The notes under the pieces are model-generated. The model saw only the letters and a list, made by a program, of their open reading frames with translations, had not been told where the DNA came from and ran no database searches. This document shows, in pieces, positions 51,424 through 62,126 of a stretch of DNA of 64,000 nt. The translations under genes and the position numbers were made by a program. Position 1 is the first letter of the stretch. Every line of letters begins with the position of its first letter. This stretch comes from CADEEN01 sp963706685. Its GTDB lineage: Bacteria; Pseudomonadota; Gammaproteobacteria; Burkholderiales; Burkholderiaceae_C. The stretch lies in contig CAVPMY010000017.1 of the NCBI GenBank assembly GCA_963706685.1, positions 372,001-436,000 of the forward strand. The letters run 5' to 3'.

Positions 51424-51631
51424 GGTGATCGCCATCGGACGCAACAACTGGCTGTTCGCTGGCAGCTTGCGCGCGGGCAAGCGCGCCGCGGCGGTGATGT
51501 GCCTGGTGCACTCGGCGCGGCTCAACGGGCTCGAGCCCTATGCGTACCTGCGCGATGTGCTCGAGCGGTTGCCGACGCAGCCAAACAGCCGGATCGCGGA
51601 GTTGCTGCCGCATCGCTGGCAGGCGCCGTGA
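51424..51631 (+). mobile_element. IS66-family transposase remnant (C-terminus)
   Basis: Open from GTG 51424 to 51631: IAIGRNNWLFAGSLRAGKRAAAVM, SARLNGLEPYAYLRDVLERLP, AELLPHRW, a near-perfect match to the last 65 residues of IS66 TnpC transposases. The rest of the transposase, its accessory genes and inverted repeats are not seen. A marker of past mobile-element activity at the right edge of the peptide cluster. Confidence 0.85.
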
Positions 51632-52016
51632 TCAACGCCTTGAGCAACATCGCTGCACTGATCGAGGGCGGCGGCGAGATCACGATCGGCCACCTGGCAA
51701 TGCTCGTGCGCCCCGAACGGCCGCTGCGCTTCACATCGAGGGCATTCTGGAATATGTAGTCATGCGCTCCCTGTCGGTCGGGTGTAGCCCCACGACCTCA
51801 ACTGCCGAGTGACGGTGTACGTTGGTGAGCAGACGCACATCGAACGCAGTTCGAGCTGACCCTTGTGGCCGAAAGTGAAGCTCGAGTGTTCGCTTTCTGC
51901 CCACGGCGAACCGCCCTCCTCGGCAAGCAAGCCAATCTGCCGACTACGAACCGGTCCTTCGCACCCGCCTCGGTCTCGATTTCCATGACGGCCTCGGATG
52001 AACGTTACCGAGTGGC

Positions 52017-52173
52017 GCGAACGGGCCATGCTCGGAAGGCGATCTCGAGACGCGTTCGCAAAGTGAACCTCGAACTTCGGGTCCCGACCCGTCTGCACTG
52101 AAACTGCGTTTTCAGCTTCAGCGTCGGCCAGAAGTGCCAGCATCTGGCTCGTCTCTGCCGACGAAGAGCTGCC
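52017..52173. repeat. Dispersed repeat, copy B
   Basis: Partner of the copy at 29097-29262, in direct orientation; the 67-base core here is 52061-52127. The 385 bases between the IS66 remnant and this copy hold no gene that I can support. The two copies enclose 22.9 kb. Confidence 0.85.
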
Positions 52174-52179
52174 GAAGGC

Positions 52180-52609
52180 GCGTCGTGTTTCGTCAACCCG
52201 CTGACCGCGCTGGGCATGATCGAAACCATGAAGCGCGAGGGTCACAAGGCGCTGGCGCACACCGCGGCCGCGTCGAACCTGGGGGCAGATGCTCAACCGC
52301 ATCTGCCTGATTGCAGCATCGCCTCGCCCGACTTCATGGCCGAGCTCACCGACGCCTGGCGCAGCTTCGGCATGGCCTGGGGCATGGGCAGCTTGGCTGC
52401 TGTTCCCGTTCCTGCAGAAGATCGGCCCGGCCGCTGCGCGCAAGCTGCGCGAGCGCGTCGCCGCCGAGTTGAAGACCCCCTTCGCCAGCCACTACACGCG
52501 CACGGTGTCGCTGGCCGAGGCCTTGACGCCCGAGGCCATTGCGATCTACGGCCAGCGTTCGACCGGTGCCAAGGTGCTGATCGACCCGAGCAAGAGTCTG
52601 CCGGTGTAG
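52180..52609 (+). pseudogene. Decayed zinc-type alcohol dehydrogenase/quinone oxidoreductase gene
   Basis: Pieces in two or three frames match one known family in order: FVNPLTALGMIETMKREGHKAL, HTAAASNLG, MLNRICL, SPDFMAELTDA, SFGMAWG, then LLFPFLQKIGPAAARKLRERVAAELKTPFASHY and TVSLAEALTPEAIAIYG. Stretches between them, including most of the nucleotide-binding domain, are deleted. This is unmistakable decay rather than base-calling error, unlike the 59-64 kb region. Confidence 0.75.
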
Positions 52610-52847
52610 CGGGTACTCGGTTGCCGGCGCTGCTTGGCAGGCTCAAGACGTGTCCGCGGAGCCGACGTTCAACGTGTCAAGTCGACCCGTTGCCGACCTT
52701 CGCCAATCTCGATTGAAAGCGGCAAAGCTGCCGGTCATCCAACCGCTTTCCGGCCGTGGCGCCGTGTTGTGCCGCTGCGCGCGCTTGTCGAATCGGTGGC
52801 GGGGAGAACACCCGGATCGGTCAGCGGCGCGTGGTGTACCGTTGCGC

Positions 52848-54347
52848 ATGCAATTGCCCATCACCTTGGAAGCAAACTCAGGCGCAGGCCTGCAGGAGCA
52901 GATCTTCGAGCGGGTCGTCGCCCTCATACGGTCCGGACGGCTGATCGCGGGCATGCAGATGCCCGCCACACGCCAGCTGGCGGACGACCTGTCGGTCTCG
53001 CGAAACACCGTTCTGATGGCGTACGAACGGCTGATGTCCGAAGGTTTTATCGAAATGCGCCCGCCGCTCGGGACCTTCGTTTCGCCATTGGGCGTCAGCG
53101 CCGCGATGTCTACCATTCAATCCGCCGGCGCCAGCGCCGCGGCCGATGAGCGTCTGACGCCGCCACGCATGCCCACGCAGTTCCGCAGTGAGATGCATGC
53201 CATGCATTCGCCCCTGGCGGACTCGCTTGCCTATGACTTCTGGGTGGGTCGGCCCGACCCACGGCTCTTTCCGGCTCAAACCTGGCGCAAGCTCATCGAG
53301 CACGCCTTCGACTCGATGCAGCACAGCGAGGGTGGGTACGGCGACGCTGCGGGTTTGGAATCGTTGCGAGGGGCAATTGCAGATCACGTCGGAGCCAGCC
53401 GCGGCGTTGCATGCGGGCCAGGCGACGTGATCGTCACGAATGGTATTCAAGAGGGGCTGAACGTTGTCAGCCGCCTGCTGGTGACGACGGGAACATGGGT
53501 CGGCATGGAGAACCCCGGGTACCTCGGTGCGGCAAACGTGTTCACAAGTTATGGCGCAGCGCTCGCGCCGGTCGAGGTTGACGAGCACGGCGCCGTGTCC
53601 GGCGCCCTGCCAGCCGAATGCCGGCTGATGTATGTCACGCCAGCGCACCAGTATCCGACCGGTGCCACGATGACGCCGTCCCGCCGTGAATCCTGGTTGC
53701 GCTGGGCAGAACAATGCGGTGGCTACCTGATCGAAGACGACTACGACAGTGACTTCTACTACGACGGGGCACCGATGCCGGCATTGAAGTCGGCGGACGC
53801 AAGCGGCTCGGTGATCTACCTCGGCACGTTCTCGAAGAGTCTGGCTGCCGGCATGCGCATGGGCTACATGATCGTGCCCAGTCAACTGCGCTCCGCCGCG
53901 GTCGCCATCAAGGGCCTGATGACGAACGGATCGCCATGGCTCCTCCAGGCGGCGCTGGCGGAGTTCTTACACGGTGGGGAATTCGCCCATCACCTGCGGC
54001 GACTTCGGAAAATCTACGCAAGTCGACGTGACATGCTGTGTTCCAGTCTGTCCCATCACTTCGGGCCGTGTGGACTGCTGGGAACTCAAGCAGGAATGCA
54101 CGTACTTTGGACTACGCCTGACTCCATGCCCGCGGCGAACCAAGTGGAGCACGCGGCAGCGGCGGTTGGCGTGGGTGCCTATGGACTGGAAAGCTGCAAC
54201 GCATGGCTTCACGGAGACCTCGTGCGCGCTCGTTGGCGCCGTGGCGTGTTGCTGGGCTATGCAGCCCTCAGCAGCGATGAGATCGGCGTGAGCGTTTCGA
54301 AGCTCGCCGCCGTGTTGTCGTCGAGCACCACCGCAGTCAATCGCTAA
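52848..54347 (+). CDS. MocR-type (GntR plus aminotransferase) regulator
   Basis: 499 residues from ATG 52848. N-terminal winged helix of the GntR family (about 1-75: AGLQEQIFERVVALIRSGRLIAG, SVSRNTVLMAYERLMSEGFIEM), linker, and a type I aminotransferase-fold domain. PLP residues: EDDYDSDFYYDG and the Schiff-base Lys in LGTFSKSLAAGMRMGY. MocR proteins sense PLP or amino compounds. Directly upstream of haoA (184-base gap), so it may regulate the hao pair, though that would be unusual; it may also be a general regulator that landed there. Confidence 0.9.
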   Translation: MQLPITLEANSGAGLQEQIFERVVALIRSGRLIAGMQMPATRQLADDLSVSRNTVLMAYERLMSEGFIEMRPPLGTFVSPLGVSAAMSTIQSAGASAAADERLTPPRMPTQFRSEMHAMHSPLADSLAYDFWVGRPDPRLFPAQTWRKLIEHAFDSMQHSEGGYGDAAGLESLRGAIADHVGASRGVACGPGDVIVTNGIQEGLNVVSRLLVTTGTWVGMENPGYLGAANVFTSYGAALAPVEVDEHGAVSGALPAECRLMYVTPAHQYPTGATMTPSRRESWLRWAEQCGGYLIEDDYDSDFYYDGAPMPALKSADASGSVIYLGTFSKSLAAGMRMGYMIVPSQLRSAAVAIKGLMTNGSPWLLQAALAEFLHGGEFAHHLRRLRKIYASRRDMLCSSLSHHFGPCGLLGTQAGMHVLWTTPDSMPAANQVEHAAAAVGVGAYGLESCNAWLHGDLVRARWRRGVLLGYAALSSDEIGVSVSKLAAVLSSSTTAVNR

Positions 54348-54531
54348 GGCCCCCGGGGAAACCCGGGATCTGCCGGCATTTCGGCTATGGACCTACTGCC
54401 TTCCGGGTGCATGGCACTTTCCCTCGTCAGTTGAAGCATCGACGATAAACATCACGACACAAACGCTATCGAAGCGTGATCCGTGGCCATGCCGACGATT
54501 GGTGAGGCATGTGTTGTCGAAGGAGACCGTG

Positions 54532-56280
54532 ATGTTCAAGTTGCTTGCTCGGGGATTGATGGCCGTTTGTATTGCGGCGTTGACCGCAACGGGCAATGCC
54601 AAGATCTGGGACACCGTTCCCGATGAAACGCTGAAGGCGCTGAATATTTCGCGCGACGCTTCCACCAAGGAGTTGTATGACGCTTTGGCAGTGCGCTACA
54701 AGGCCAACCTTACCAAGGGCAAGCTGGCGAAATGGTGGGAACCGGCACCGATGGACCAGTACTTTGCGCCGTCCTTGTTCTACAAACCGCCGGCCCTCGA
54801 CATCGACGTCACCCGAGCGCAATGCGTCGAATGCCATCAGAGCGTGACACACGGTTGGGTAAAGTCATGGCAGAAGAGCGTGCATGCCAACCTCGACCAG
54901 ATCCGCGGTCTTCCCGCCAGCGACTCGCGAGCGTACAAGAAGGACATCATCGCGGAGGTTGAAGCGGGGTTGAGGGAGCAACAGCTTCTGCCAGCCGGCC
55001 AAGATCTGAAGGAGGTGGCGTGCGTGGACTGCCACATGGGGGTAGGCAAGGCGGGGGGCAACCATCAGCGTGACCTGGTCCTGCCCAGCCGTGCCGTGTG
55101 CGGCACCTGCCACGTCAAGCAGTTTGCAGAAGCCGAGTCGGAGCGTGACACACAGGTCTGGCCGCAGAAGCAATGGGCACAGGGGCATCCTTCGCATGCG
55201 GTCGACTACACCGCGAACGTCGAAACAGCGACCTGGGCCGCGCTCCAGCAACGAGAGGTTGCGGCTGGATGCACGATGTGCCACTACAACCAGGCCAAGT
55301 GCGACGGCTGCCACACACGCCACGAGTTCTCGACCGTTGAGGCGCGCAAGCCGGAAGCCTGTGCGACCTGCCACAACGGAGTGGATCACAACGAGTTCGA
55401 GCAGTACATGCTGTCCAAGCACGGCACGGCCTACCAGACGCTTGGCGACAAGTGGGACTGGAACGCCCGGCTTTCAGACGCCTATGCCAAGGGTGGCGTC
55501 GGTGCGCCGACTTGCCAGACCTGCCATATGGAATACAAGGGCCAATACAGCCACAACGTGACACGCAAGGTGCGATGGGGGTTCCTTCCCTTCAAGAGCA
55601 TCGCCGACAACCTGGAGCACCCCTGGTTCAAGGAACGAAAGGACGCCTGGGTGCAAACATGTACGCAGTGCCACAGCGCCCGCTTCGCCACGACCTACCT
55701 GGACATGTCCGACTCGGGCATCAAGGAGGGCGTCAAATTGGTGGAGGAGACGCGCAAGGTCGTGCAGAAGCTCTACGACGACAAGTTGCTGGTTGGCCAG
55801 AAGACCAACCGTCCTGCTTTTCCTGAACCGGAGAAGGACGAGCCGGGCGCATTCAGCTCGTTCTTCTTCAGCAAGGGAAACAACGCGACGCTCGTCGACC
55901 GTACCTTTGCCGAGATGTGGGAACAGCACGCCGCCCGCTACATGAAGGGTCTGCAGCATGTGAATCCAGGCGGCTGGACGTATTCGCACGGCTGGTCCGA
56001 CCTGATCAAGGACCAAACTCTCATCAATGAGCATGACACCCTGCTGCGTGAGAAGGCACGCATGGAGCAGCGCCTGCAGAAGCTCGAAGCTGGGCCCGCC
56101 AAGCGCAAGACCTCGTCCTGGTTCAATCGTGATGCCGACGAGTCGTTGACAACGGCGGTTCTGGATACGGTCAACGAGAGTCCGCTGCTTGCTGCCGGTG
56201 CGTTTGCCGTTCTTGGCGGTGGGCTTGTGTTCGGAGGGCGACGCAGAAGCCGCAAACCGGCCGATGATGATCGGCCGTGA
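54532..56280 (+). CDS. haoA: Octaheme hydroxylamine oxidoreductase (HAO)
   Basis: 582 residues with signal peptide (ends GNA), eight CxxCH motifs (CVECH, CVDCH, CGTCH, CTMCH, CDGCH, CATCH, CQTCH, CTQCH) and the region YMKGLQHVNPGGWTYSHGW that carries the cross-linking Tyr of HAO. HAO oxidises hydroxylamine (to NO or nitrite) in the periplasm. C-terminal membrane helix (LLAAGAFAVLGGGLVFG) as in the known type. AGGAG six bases before ATG 54532. Partner haoB is next. No ammonia monooxygenase genes or cytochromes c554/cM552 are seen here. Confidence 0.93.
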   Translation: MFKLLARGLMAVCIAALTATGNAKIWDTVPDETLKALNISRDASTKELYDALAVRYKANLTKGKLAKWWEPAPMDQYFAPSLFYKPPALDIDVTRAQCVECHQSVTHGWVKSWQKSVHANLDQIRGLPASDSRAYKKDIIAEVEAGLREQQLLPAGQDLKEVACVDCHMGVGKAGGNHQRDLVLPSRAVCGTCHVKQFAEAESERDTQVWPQKQWAQGHPSHAVDYTANVETATWAALQQREVAAGCTMCHYNQAKCDGCHTRHEFSTVEARKPEACATCHNGVDHNEFEQYMLSKHGTAYQTLGDKWDWNARLSDAYAKGGVGAPTCQTCHMEYKGQYSHNVTRKVRWGFLPFKSIADNLEHPWFKERKDAWVQTCTQCHSARFATTYLDMSDSGIKEGVKLVEETRKVVQKLYDDKLLVGQKTNRPAFPEPEKDEPGAFSSFFFSKGNNATLVDRTFAEMWEQHAARYMKGLQHVNPGGWTYSHGWSDLIKDQTLINEHDTLLREKARMEQRLQKLEAGPAKRKTSSWFNRDADESLTTAVLDTVNESPLLAAGAFAVLGGGLVFGGRRRSRKPADDDRP

Positions 56281-56332
56281 GACGCCATCGATCGCACGCC
56301 CCCCGCCGAACGGCAACAACGCCTGACCGAGG

Positions 56333-57349
56333 ATGCTCTCCGCCTTGAAGAAGGGTTCGACCGGTGATGAAGACGGGCGCCGGTTTCGGGTTTGGCTGAC
56401 CGCCCTGGGCATGGCATCGCTTGCCGCGGCCGCGGTGGTGCTGTTCAAACATGCTGCAGTTGACTTGCCGTACCGCTACGAGACTCTCGCCGCGCCGGCC
56501 CCAGCGTCCGGCGCAGCGCCCGGCGGGGCATCCCAAGAGCTCAGCCGCGTGCAAGTCGTGCGCACGGCCGACGATCAGGTTCTGGCGCAGGCAGACATAG
56601 CCCAGTCCGCGCGAGGTCCCGTGCTTGTTGCCTGGCGAGCGCAGGTTGACGATCCCTTTTTGCACATGACTGTCGATCCCGCTGAAGCACAGGCAATTGC
56701 CGCCGTGTTGGCGCGCTACCGCGGCAGCGACACGCCGGTACTGGCTTGGTGGGACACGTCGCGTCAGCTGCGCCACTTTGGCGCTGGTGAGGTGTCCTTT
56801 GGCAGCCATTTTGGGCTACCGCTGTTTGTGCCCGCGCAATGGCAAGACTTGCGAAGCAAAGTTTCCAATGCGGAAGCAGCGTTCTGGAAGACATCTCGTG
56901 ACGCCGCGCAGGAGGTGGAGTTCCGCGAGTTCGTCGGAGCACTTGTTTCTGACGAGTCGGAGGGTGTGAAGACGCTGCGCAAACTCGCGCAGGGTCGAAA
57001 GGCCGTGCTGGTCCTTCACGTACGCGACATTCTCCTGCTCGGTCAGATGGAGCCGAAGAAAGTAGGCGTCTCTTTCAGGGACTTCTCCGATCCAGGCGAC
57101 GTACATCGCTCCGTGCGTGGCGTGCAAGATTGGCTTCGGGAAGACAAGGGCGCGGCCTACACGGTGTTGAAGCGGCCCAACAACATGTTGCGCGCCGTGG
57201 CGCTGACCGATGAAGCCACCGGGAACACGCTTGCCGCCAGGTTGCTGCCATTCGTCGGCAATCGGCAAGAAGATGTTGTAGGGCTCACGCTTGTGTACCG
57301 CGCCGGCGGATTCTCAGTGTTTGAGTTGAACCCAGTCGGTGAACGCTGA
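56333..57349 (+). CDS. haoB: HAO-associated protein HaoB
   Basis: 338 residues. N-terminal membrane helix (VWLTALGMASLAAAAVVLF), then a periplasmic domain matching HaoB: YRYETLAAPAPASG, VAWRAQVDDPFLHMTV, VLAWWDTSRQLRHFG, FGSHFGLPLFVPAQW. Function of HaoB is unsettled; it is the constant neighbour of haoA in nitrifiers and in non-nitrifiers. Start ATG 56333, 52 bases after haoA, so co-transcribed. Confidence 0.9.
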   Translation: MLSALKKGSTGDEDGRRFRVWLTALGMASLAAAAVVLFKHAAVDLPYRYETLAAPAPASGAAPGGASQELSRVQVVRTADDQVLAQADIAQSARGPVLVAWRAQVDDPFLHMTVDPAEAQAIAAVLARYRGSDTPVLAWWDTSRQLRHFGAGEVSFGSHFGLPLFVPAQWQDLRSKVSNAEAAFWKTSRDAAQEVEFREFVGALVSDESEGVKTLRKLAQGRKAVLVLHVRDILLLGQMEPKKVGVSFRDFSDPGDVHRSVRGVQDWLREDKGAAYTVLKRPNNMLRAVALTDEATGNTLAARLLPFVGNRQEDVVGLTLVYRAGGFSVFELNPVGER

Positions 57350-57660
57350 ATAGCCCTGTTCATGACGGACGGCACCCAGTCTCAAGCAGCAGTCCAAGTC
57401 GGCAGGTCGAATGCCCGCTGATGGCCTATTCGGTTGAAAAACTCGATTCAGGCGCGCGGCCGTCGGAAGTGCATTTACAAGTCGCAAGTCGTGCGCGTCG
57501 CATCGATGGTCTTCACAGCCACGTAAAGGCTCGCTGCCGCGATTTCGATCGCAGTTAGTCCCGTGGGACGCCGAGTGAAGCACCGACGCCGCATAGACGA
57601 TTTGCTTGGGTAGCGCATGCAGATTCAAGTTCTTCAACACAACGGGGCCGAATGTGAACG
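57350..57660. other. Gene-free stretch after haoB
   Basis: Open frames exist on the minus strand, but none has a recognisable family or a good ribosome site. Probably debris of the integrated element whose integrase remnant follows. Confidence 0.4.
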
Positions 57661-58318
57661 ACCATGACGGTCCGCGGTCAGGCTCATATCGGAGAGCTGT
57701 CCGCGCAATCCGGGGAACACAACGTCGGCAGGCGCGCCCTTCGGCAGTGACTGCAGCAACTTCACGGCCGACTTAGACAACGGGACTCGGTATTCGCGAC
57801 CGGACTTCATCCGCTCTGCCGGTACTGTCCACACGGCTTCAGCCAAGTCAAGTTCCGACCAAACGGCAAACGGCGCCACGGACCTCGCCTGAACGTGCGG
57901 CAGTGAGAAGTACGAACTCCAGCGCTCTGGCGCCCATGCCTGGTTGGTTTCGCAGTCGTGCCATGAACGATGCGATGTCGTCGACAGCGACGGCAGCGTG
58001 GTGCCGAACCTTTGCAATCTTGTTTCGCTTGGGCAGCGCGGCATCAAGGTTGCCTCGCCAGCGCGCGGGGTTTGGTCCCTCGCGAAGACCCCGTGCCGCT
58101 GCGAAGTCGAGGACCAGTTCCATGCGGGACCTGACACGCGTCGCCGTTTCAGTCGTCGATGTCCAGATCGGCTCGAGCACCTTGAGCACTTGCGCCGTGA
58201 CAATCTGCGGACCTCGAGCGGTGAGAGTTCTCTCGCCTTGCGTGGCACTCGTGTACCCCTTACCTACCCTCAATAAACAGTGCAATGGTATGAGATGCCG
58301 CTGGATCGATTGAGACAC
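57661..58318 (-). pseudogene. P4-type tyrosine integrase remnant next to tRNA-Ser
   Basis: In one frame the core-binding and early catalytic part: LKVLEPIWTSTTETATRVRSRMELVLDFAAARGLREGPNPARWRGNLDAALPKR, HHAAVAVDDIASFMARLR, LLTAARSGEVRGA with the first catalytic Arg. In another frame the continuation SELDLAEAVWTVPAERMKSGREYRVPLS. The HxxR and Tyr box are missing. It reads away from the 3' end of the tRNA gene about 60-110 bases away, the usual site of such integrases. Confidence 0.8.
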
Positions 58319-58340
58319 GCTTTTCGGTGATTCGCCTATG

Positions 58341-58366
58341 AAGAAGGCCCCTTGCGGGGCCTTCTC
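58341..58366 (-). terminator. Intrinsic terminator after tRNA-Ser
   Basis: Nine-base arms GAAGGCCCC (58343-58351) and GGGGCCTTC (58356-58364), loop TTGC on the plus strand. On the minus strand it follows the tRNA by about 12 bases, with a short T-rich end. Confidence 0.8.
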
Positions 58367-58377
58367 ATGGGGTCAGC

Positions 58378-58468
58378 TGGCGGAGAGGGAGGGATTCGAA
58401 CCCTCGTTACTGCATAACAGTAAACCGGATTTCGAGTCCGGCGCGATCGACCACTCTGCCACCTCTCC
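58378..58468 (-). tRNA. tRNA-Ser, anticodon CGA
   Basis: Cloverleaf is readable: acceptor GGAGAGG/CCTCTCC, D-arm, anticodon stem CCGGA-CTCGAAA-TCCGG with anticodon CGA, a long variable arm, the TTCGAATC T-loop, discriminator G and encoded CCA. The length (91 with CCA) fits class II serine tRNA. Reads UCG codons. Confidence 0.95.
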
Positions 58469-58487
58469 TGCTTTTCGGCTCCGGGGG

Positions 58488-59299
58488 TCATCCGGACGGC
58501 TGGCATTCTAGCGTCAGCCCTGACAGCCGCGCATCGGACAGGCGTGTCTCGAAGCGCATGCCGTCGCTCATCGGCCAGGCGTCGGTAATGGTGCCGGTGG
58601 TGACCACGTCGCCGGGGCTGATGGGCCAGGGTGTCGCTTGCGCGTCCATCGCGTCGACCCACTGGCGCAGCGCGTCGACCGGGCCGTCGAGCACGATGCT
58701 GCCTTCACCGCGGTCGATGGTCTGGCCGTCGCGCAGCAGCTCGACCTTCAGCGCACGCAGTTGCGCCGGCGCGTCGCTGAACTGCCCGATCGCCACGCGC
58801 GGCCCGACGTACAGGCGCCCATGCAAGGCCTCGTCGACAAAGCAGTCGGCCAATCTGAATCTCCAGTCGGCGAAGTGCGTGTGCACGATCTCGAAGCCAT
58901 GCGCCACCCACTCGATGCAACCGACCAGCTCGTCATTGCGCATGCCGGCGCGCGGCACTGACTTCAGGCCGAAGACGATCTCGGGTTCGAGCCGCGGTTG
59001 CGACAGGCCTGCCAGCGAGACCTGCACCGACGTGCCGTCAAGCAGCGTCGTCGTGTGCCGCCACACCGGCGCCCAGATCGGCGCGAACACGCCGTACAGC
59101 GGCCAGATGCGGCGGTTGGTGAAGCCGATCTTGTAGCCGCACGGCACTTCCCCGCGCGCGATGCGCAGCGAGCGCACGCGGTCGCCGACGGCCAGGCCCT
59201 GCGCGGCGTCGAACTGCGCGTCGGTGTCGGTCGGCAAGGGCAGCAGCGTCGCGTTGTCGCTGGCCTGCAGCTGCTCGCGCGCCAAGCGATCAGGGTCGA

Positions 59300-59303
<4 letters not shown>
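58488..59303 (-). CDS. 2-keto-4-pentenoate hydratase-family protein
   Basis: 271 residues from GTG 59303, with the FAH/MhpD-type fold: GYKIGFTNRRIW, SQPRLEPEIVFGLK (metal Glu in EPEI), WVAHGFEIVHTHFADWRF, and GDVVTTGTITDAWP. Family reactions are hydration of 2-keto-4-enoates or decarboxylation in aromatic meta-cleavage pathways. No other pathway gene is near. The start overlaps the serS stop by four bases. It is the last gene before the damaged region. Confidence 0.85.
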
Positions 59304-60626
<1,323 letters not shown>

Positions 60627-60628
60627 GG

Positions 60629-61613
60629 TCAGTGGTGGTCCGAGGTCGTGTGCAGCACGGATTTGTCGAGCGCGTCGTTGGAACCCTTCAAGCCCTTGGG
60701 CAGCGGAAAGCGCACCGTCTCGCGCACGCCGTCGAGGTGGCGCACCGCGAGCGCGCCGAACTCGCGCAGGCGCGCGATCACCTGCTGCACCAGCACGTCG
60801 GGCGCCGACGCGCCGGCGGTCAGGCCGACGCGCTGCGCGCCCTCGAACCATTCGGCGCGCAGGTCGGCGGCATCGTCGACCATGTAGGCCGGCGGTGCCC
60901 AGGCGCCCGGCGAGTTCTCGCAGCCGGTTGCTGTTGCTGCTGGTCGGGCTGCCGACGACGATCACCACGTCGACCTGCGGCGCCAGCACCTTCACCGCGT
61001 CCTGGCGGTTCTGCGTGGCGTAGCAGATGTCCTGCTTCTTCGGCTCGCGCACGCTGGGAAAGCGGCGCTTGACGGCGGCGAGGATCTCGGCGGCGTCGTC
61101 GACCGAGAGCGTGGTCTGCGTCACCACGGCCAGCTTGTCGGGATCTGTTGACCGGCGCACGTGGCCACGTCGGCCACGTCTTCGACCAGGTGGATGCCGT
61201 CGTCGAGCTGGCCCATCGTGCCTTCGACTTCGGGGTGGCCCTTGTGGCCGATCATGATGAATTCGTAGCCTTCCTTGTGCAGCTTGGCCACCTCGACGTG
61301 CACCTTGGTCACCAGCGGACAGGTGGCATCGAAGACCGAGAAGCCGCGCTGCTCGGCCTCCTTGCGCACCGCCTGGCTCACGCCGTGCGCGCTGAAGACC
61401 AGCGTCGCGCCGGGCGGCACGTCGGCCAGGTCTTCGATGAAGATCGCGCCCTTGGCCTTGAGGTCGTTGACGACATAGGTGTTGTGCACGATCTCGTGGC
61501 GCACATAGATCGGCGCGCCGAACTTGTCCAGCGCGCGCTCGACGATCTCGATGGCGCGGTCGACACCGGCACAAAAGCCGCGCGGCTCGGCCAGGATGAC
61601 TTCGTCGGATGAC
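60629..61613 (-). CDS. ispH: 4-hydroxy-3-methylbut-2-enyl diphosphate reductase, with frame breaks
   Basis: Pieces in order: EVILAEPRGFCAGVDRAIEIVERAL (first Cys ligand), RHEIVHNTYVVNDLKAKGAIFIEDL, FSAHGVSQAVR, DATCPLVTKVHVE (second Cys), GHKGHPEVEGTMGQ, SDPDKLAVVTQTTLSVDDA, ICYATQNRQDAV, VGSPTSSNSNRLREL, and the end with GASAPDVLVQQVI. Breaks near 61150 and 60905; the N-terminal start codon is not clear either. Last step of the MEP isoprenoid pathway, iron-sulfur enzyme. Ends three bases before serS. Confidence 0.88.
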
Positions 61614-62059
61614 TCACAGCACCCCGATCACTTGAACTTCGAAGCTCACCGGCTGGCCGGCCAGCGGATGGTTGAAGTCGAACAGCAGCCAGTCGTGCCG
61701 ACCTCGCGCACCGACGCCGGCGTAGCGCGCCCTGCCCGTCGGGCGTCGGGAACTGGACCACGTCGCCGATGGCGTAGCTGGCGTCGGGGTCGCCGATTTC
61801 GCAGCAAGGCCAGCTTGCACGCACCACTGCAGCATCTCGAGGTTGCGCTCGCCGAAGGCCTCGCCGGCCGCCAGCTCGAAGGTCTGGTTCGCGCCTTCGG
61901 CCAGACCGATCAGGCGCTGCTCCACCGCCGGCGCCAGCTCGCCGGTGCCCAGCGACAGCGTGGCCGGCTTGTCGGGGAAGGTGTTGATCATGTCGGCCCG
62001 TCGGGGCCGCCCAGCCGGTAATGCAGGGTCAGGAATGAGCCGGGCTGGATGGCGTTCAA
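61614..62059 (-). CDS. fkpB: FKBP-type peptidyl-prolyl isomerase (FkpB/SlpA), with frame breaks
   Basis: Begins at TTG 62059 (NAIQPGSFLTLHYRLGGPDG), then MINTFPDKPATLSLGTGELAPAVEQRLIGLAEGANQTFELAAGEAFGERN, and ends FDFNHPLAGQPVSFEVQVIGVL. Standard order for the short SlpA type, about 150 residues. Breaks near 62003, 61810, 61745 and 61700. Its neighbour is ispH, as in E. coli (fkpB-ispH), which supports the call. Confidence 0.87.
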
Positions 62060-62126
62060 GCGTTGGCGGTGCCGATAGACTGAAACAATATTTTAGGGAG
62101 GCGGCCTCGCCGTTGCGCCGTGACGA

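Noticed and set aside
51632..51759. Short frame following the IS66 remnant (INALSNIAALIEGGGEITIGHL)
   Set aside because: It may be part of a real small protein, but it is cut short and I cannot name a family.
54350..54380. Hairpin-like CCCGGG-GAAA-CCCGGG after the MocR gene as a terminator
   Set aside because: There is no T-run and CCCGGG is itself a palindrome, so the evidence is too weak.
57314..57640. 108-codon minus-strand frame after haoB
   Set aside because: No family, no ribosome site, and it overlaps the end of haoB.
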